From Silene noctiflora (taxonomy: Eukaryota; Streptophyta; Magnoliopsida; Caryophyllales; Caryophyllaceae), in NCBI GenBank assembly GCA_009801015.1, contig VHZZ01001604.1, forward strand, positions 80,333-103,173: 22,841 nucleotides of DNA, given 5' to 3'. The notes beneath the pieces are model-generated. The model saw only the letters and a program-made list of their open reading frames with translations, was not told the DNA's origin and made no database searches. The translations under genes and the position numbers were made by a program. Of this stretch, positions 11,801-17,800 are shown in pieces; position 1 is the first letter of the stretch, and each line of letters begins with the position of its first letter.

Positions 11801-14800
11801 CATTAGAAATGTGAACCAAACATCCAAACCACAAGATCGGGAAAACTATAAGAGCACATGTGCAAAATTTCTTTACCTGATTCAACTTCTTTGCCAGCTG
11901 TGGAACGCCGCATCGATCTGCAACTTCATTATACACCTGCATAAGCCAGGTACAAGTGACAAAGAGAGATCAGGAACGCACTAAACTCAAAGCATTCAAG
12001 AAACTCGGTAAGTATCGGACAAAAAAAAGAGCATAATGTTCGAGATCAGTTACCAGTCGACTACGAAAGAACTTTTCCTCAGCCACCAGAGAATCCTTAA
12101 TGCTCCTATTCAGCATAATATCCTATTGCAATCACAGCAAAGTGACTTATAATATTGATAGCATCATGAGACATCAGAAGGATTGCAATATTTCAAAAAA
12201 TAAGAAAAAATCATCGCAGAAACTTTGTTCCTACTTTCTATTTAAAATGCTACCATAAATCAAGCCTAATCATCTTATTTAATCAAAGTGCACTGCATGC
12301 AAAAGGTAGCTTGCATTTCAATATAGCTTGATAAGCAAGCATGGGAAATTGACTAAAATACATGAAGCGTGTGCTCCTGAGCTATGCACTCCAAGAAACA
12401 AATCAAACAGATTGTGACTACCACTCACATGAATACACCAGACCAAGCACTAGGAAAACAACAGTGAAAACTAAATAATAATGATGAATACCTGAGTGTA
12501 TGCATCCCTTAACTCACATAGAAGTATAAATAGCACAGCACATAACAATGCAAACGAATCGTGTCACTTCATGTGTAGGAGTTCACTCTTAACTTCCACG
12601 GTTTTTTCCCTAAAACTTACGGGAGTATATTTTAGTATTTTAAAATCTCTATCAGCCCTTCATTGCAAAGATTTTTTTAACGGGAAGTATCACGCAGTCA
12701 CACTTGAAGCACGCTTTCTGCAATTCAGAAAGCTCAATATTTGTATAATAAGTTATCACACCTAGGCAAACTTTTAACACAAACTTTACGGAAACCCTTC
12801 CCAGTGAACTAATCCGTCTTTGAAATAGTTTTTAGCCTTCACTTATGTATTTTCATTATCTGTATACATATTTTGAACCTCAACCTTTTGTATTTTGTTT
12901 TCAAAGTTCACACATCTTCTGAATATTTCCCACAAGCCTTATACCAGAAATCAATTTTAGCAAAAACAAAGTCATTTCCACATGAATATATTATGAAAGA
13001 TCTTTATTTTTGCCCAAAATTGACTTTTGGTTCCAGTGCAAGAGGAAAACTATTCATGATTGATATTTGCTAAAAAAATGTCATATATTTCAGCTAAAAG
13101 TGATTTTTAGTAGGGGTTATGAATGAAATGTGTGTATAAAGTATAAATCAAAAACATACAAAAGTAGAAGTTTTGAAAATGTGATATAGAGAAGGTAAGA
13201 GTTACCCCTCTTATTTTTTGGAATTGCCGCATTTTTCAAAAGTCGACTCACGTAGTTTGAAAATGGGGCTGAGGAGTCATAATTATATACACTTTTATGC
13301 CTCCCCTTAGTCACTTTTGAAATGGTTTTTATGCTTAACTATGCCGTTTATATACCGTTTACTTTAGAATGTCGATACTTCCGCCATTTGGTGTTTTAAT
13401 GCAGAATGAGTGCATTTGTGGAGCAAATGAGTAAAATGGAGCACCACGGAGTCGGCAAGACGGAGTACGAGAAAGATAGCACGGAAATCAAGGAGGAAAG
13501 ATGGAAAGAAGAGAAGAAACCACCAAACAATGTAGCTGGAACAGGTTCCTCGATCGAGGAAGATGTCCACAATCGAGTAGGCTTAACATGATCGAGGATC
13601 CATCTAAGACTTTTCGGAAAACCTCTTTAAGTCGGTTGTTTTGTAATATAAATAGAAAACTCGTGTTTTATTATTAGATTACGTTTTATCTTACAATCAA
13701 ATACTCTTAGAAAATCTTAGATCTGGCTCTACTACTTTCTCCATTCGGATTTACGTATTGCGTTCATTAATTCCTTAATTACGGTAATTAACTTTTGCAC
13801 TTTAGCTATCTTTAATTCAAGTTATTGCTTGCAATTGCTGTTTGTTCATCTTTTATGCTACTGATTATTTTGACAAGGAAGCGGTCCTTCAATGAAGTTG
13901 AAACGGTGGCCTTTACCGAAGAATGCAGGGCAGCCGATCACCTCCTAAGCTAAAGGATCCAGAGAGTTTTTCTATTCCTTGTCATATAGGTCGATTGTCT
14001 ATTGATAGAGCCCTTTGCGATTTAGAGGCTAGTGTTAGTGTCATGCCTTACTCTATATGCAAAAAGTTAAATATGGGTAACTAAATGTTACAAACATGAC
14101 CTTACAGATGGCTGACCGATCTATTAAGCACCCATTGGGTGTCTTGGAAGATATACTAGTTATAGTAGGGAAGTTTTTCATTCCAGTTGACTTTGTTTTG
14201 TTTTGTTGTGTTATTGCTGAAGATACCCACGTTTCTATCATCTTGGGTAGACTCTTCCTTCATACTGCAGAGGCAGTAATAGATGTTAAACATGGGAAAC
14301 TCACACTGACTCTGGGGGATTGATGCAAATCACTTTCAATTTGCATAATGCTTTGGAGCACCCCATGCTAGAAGAGACATGTCATAGGATTGATATAGTT
14401 GATATTTCTTTTGATGAATGTCTTGCTTTGTGTTTGAACAGGGATCCTCTGGAGATTCCCCTAGTGACTGATTTCGCTGCTGAGACGAATTCATGGAATC
14501 AAGAAGTTGATGAGATTGAGAAACTACTAACCGGAGAGGAGAGCAAGAAGCAAAAGATTTATAGCTTAGGTGACCCATACAGAAACCCGAACTTAAACCC
14601 CTTACCTCCCATCTTAAGTATGTGTTTCTTGATGATCATGAGATGAATCCCGTAATTGTCAATGCTAGCCTAATTGACTGCAACTCTCACTCTCTTCTTT
14701 ATTGGGTGTTTTGAGGATCCATAAAAAGGTCATTGGATATAGCATTGACGATTTACAAGGCATTAGTCCTGATTTTTGTATGCACCGCATTCACCTAGAA

Positions 14801-17800
14801 GAAGGTCATAAGCCTAGTGCACGGGGTCAGAGACGGTTAAACCCTCCTATGCAGGAGGTGGTGAGAAAAGAGGTACAAAAATTACTTGATTCTCAGTGGG
14901 TTAGTCCTGTCAAGGTAGTGCCTAAGAAGAGAGGTACTACCATAGTAACTAACGATAAAAGATGAATTAATTGCATGAATTAATTGCCACTAGACTGCAG
15001 GATAGAGGATGTGTATAGACTATAGGAAGCTGAATGTAGCTACTAAGAAAGACCACTTCCCCTTGCCCTACATTGATCAGATGTTAGAGAGATTAACGTG
15101 TCACAATTATTTCTGTTACCTAGATGGCTACTCAGGATTCTTTCAAATACCCATTCATCCTCTTTCAAATACCCATTCATCCCGATGATCGGGAAAGGAC
15201 TACCTTTACATGTCCATATGGTGTATTTGCTTATAGGAAAATGCCTTTTGGTTTGTGTAATGCCCCGCTACCTTCCAGCGTTATGATGACCATATTTTCT
15301 AATTACATAGAGTATTATGGAAGTCTTTATGGATATTTTCAGTGTAATGTGTAGTTTATTGTACTGACTTTGTGTTTGAGAAATCTATCTAAGGTTTTGC
15401 AGCGCTGTGCGAAGACTAATCTTGTCCTAAATTGGGAGAAGTTCCACTCAAGAACTCAAGGGTGAGGGGTCGATAAGATAATTCACATAGAGTAAAGGCC
15501 GGAAAGACCAAGGTGATCAAAAATACCATAGATACTAGCATCAACACCCGATCGTCGCAAAGTAGTATCACAAACACACCGTGTAGCGTCCATTGGTCTA
15601 GCCATGAGCCTTTGAAACTCACTACGCTGTTATAACATCCCGAAAAACGACCATGGGGAATTCATCAACAATTGGAATGCGCGGCGGTCTCGAGTCTACA
15701 ACTCCTCGTTGCTCCCTTTGTTTCCTAGCACCTCGTTGTCGCCTATTTATACTTCTTTAAGATGAACGAATTCCGGAAAATAAGGAGTAAATCAAACAAA
15801 TAAGTACAATGAAATGATTTAAATCAAGTAAGAATGGGATTAGGATGATGAGAATATAAGTCAAGTGAGTAATCTAGTGATTGAATGTGAGGAGATTGAA
15901 ATGTAATAGAGAAAGAGGGGCGAAAAATTGAAGAACAATGAGATTTGTAATTAAATTTGGGGAAAAACTGTTAAAATCCCGGAAGGACCGGTCGGACCGG
16001 CCGACTCGATCGAGTACCGACATCCTCGATCGAGGAATTGACGTCCTCGATCGAGGAACTCATTTCCTGTACCCCCTAACTTACGACATTACGGTTTTGA
16101 ATTAATTTCGAGGTTCTTGGATTAAGGTCATCACTTCCTTGATCGAGGGACCTATCTCTTCGTCTTTTTGCTTTAATCGCTATGAAACCTCTCATCTGCA
16201 AAACATACTCAGTAAACACATTAGGGGCAATGCGCAATGCTTAATATAACATTATAACCGACGCGAGAAAGATAAATAAAACGTAAAAAACAAACAAGAA
16301 AAACAGACAAACGGATTTACGTGGTTTAGTATCGATATGATAGCTACGTCTACCGGCAGAAGGGCGAGATACTTAATATTGAGGAGTCACATTATAGTTC
16401 AGATTGTTATGATATGCATAACCACTAGGGTGTGACTTAGAGAGTTTATATAGTACTCTCTTGGACCAAAGGCCTAAAACAGAAAACCCTAGCCCATACC
16501 GTTTTTAGATTTCGGTGGCACTGCCCCCGAGCCCCCACCCACGCGTTCACGCCCCCAAAACCTAACTCGTTGGCCAGTCAGCGGAACCCCGTGATCGTCG
16601 TTCGAAGCGGCAAATATCACATTCAAGGCATTATTCAAGAGTCAATAATAAGAGGGTAACTTAATCCATGGTTAATGGTTACCGAATTCGCTCGGTGCCC
16701 TACGAATCGCGAATTGTTAAAAGCGAATTCTATCACTGCTTGCTGAAAATACATATAACACACATTATATAAGAGCGAATCGCAAATTGGTAAGGATGTA
16801 TACATGGCGAATTCGGTAACCACGGGACTGTCTTTATCATATACTCCCTCCGATCGAGACAAATGGTAACACTTGCCTAAAACGGACGATCCACATCAAT
16901 AGTAACATACCTTATTTGACCTAAAAAAATGACTAAGTTACTCTTATACCCCACTACCTATTTACATGTTTGTCGTCAAATGACCCACTCACTCAATGTT
17001 CAATCACAATATATATTATTCTTGTGGCCCAATTCAAAGCTTCCAACTTTACCCCTCACTTTTCCACCTTTTCTTAAATAACCCCTTTTGTCCTAAAAAA
17101 TGACTAAGTTACTCTTATACCCCACTACCTATTTACATGTTTGTCATCAAATGGCCCACTCACTCAATGTTTAATTACACAATATATTATTCTTGTGAGC
17201 CAATACAAAGCTTCCAACTTTTCCCCTCACTTTTCCACATTTTCTTAAATAACCCATTTTTTCCTTATGTTACCATTTATTTGGATCAGGGGGAGTAGTT
17301 TAAAAGCTTTATGTTGAATACAATATAGAACTGTGCGCTTTTTCAAAGTTTTTATTCAAACTGCAAGAAATCATTGCCAATCGATCGGCCTCACCCTAAA
17401 TATATACTCCCATTGTCTCACTATTATTTTCTGAACATTTTGACCACTATGATAGTATTATTTTCTATTATAAAAACTAATACGGAGTATATCTTTTCCC
17501 CTTTTTGTGAACTTTGCCCCTTCTCTGTAATTTTCATGTTCAATTATATAATGGTTTCTAGGTAAAAAATAGGTGAAGACAATCGTGGGATAGAGAAAAA
17601 AAATGAAGTTTCAGCCAGGTACATATGATATCACACCTAGAACCTATTTGGGTCTGTTTTAGGCCACAAGATAAATACAGTCCAAAGCTAAAGCCAGACC
17701 CTATTTTCCTTAGCATGACCCTTTATGATCCAAACTAAAAGCCAAAACCAAAAATCATTACTAAGATTACTACACACAAGTATAGTTCGTATGAACAAAT

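Noticed and set aside
12496..13073. Two plus-strand open frames of 66-89 residues
   Set aside because: AT-rich intron 4 sequence with no domain, no codon bias and no homologue that I recognise.
15470..15540. Continuation of the plus-strand pol frame (an [18 protein letters not shown] reading)
   Set aside because: The match is loose and full of stops. The same bases read far better on minus as gag, and the RT similarity breaks cleanly at about 15446.
15743..15751. Minus-strand TATAAATAG as an LTR promoter for the gag fragment
   Set aside because: It is too close to the gag-like reading (tens of bases) for a normal LTR plus leader, so it is probably coincidental or displaced.
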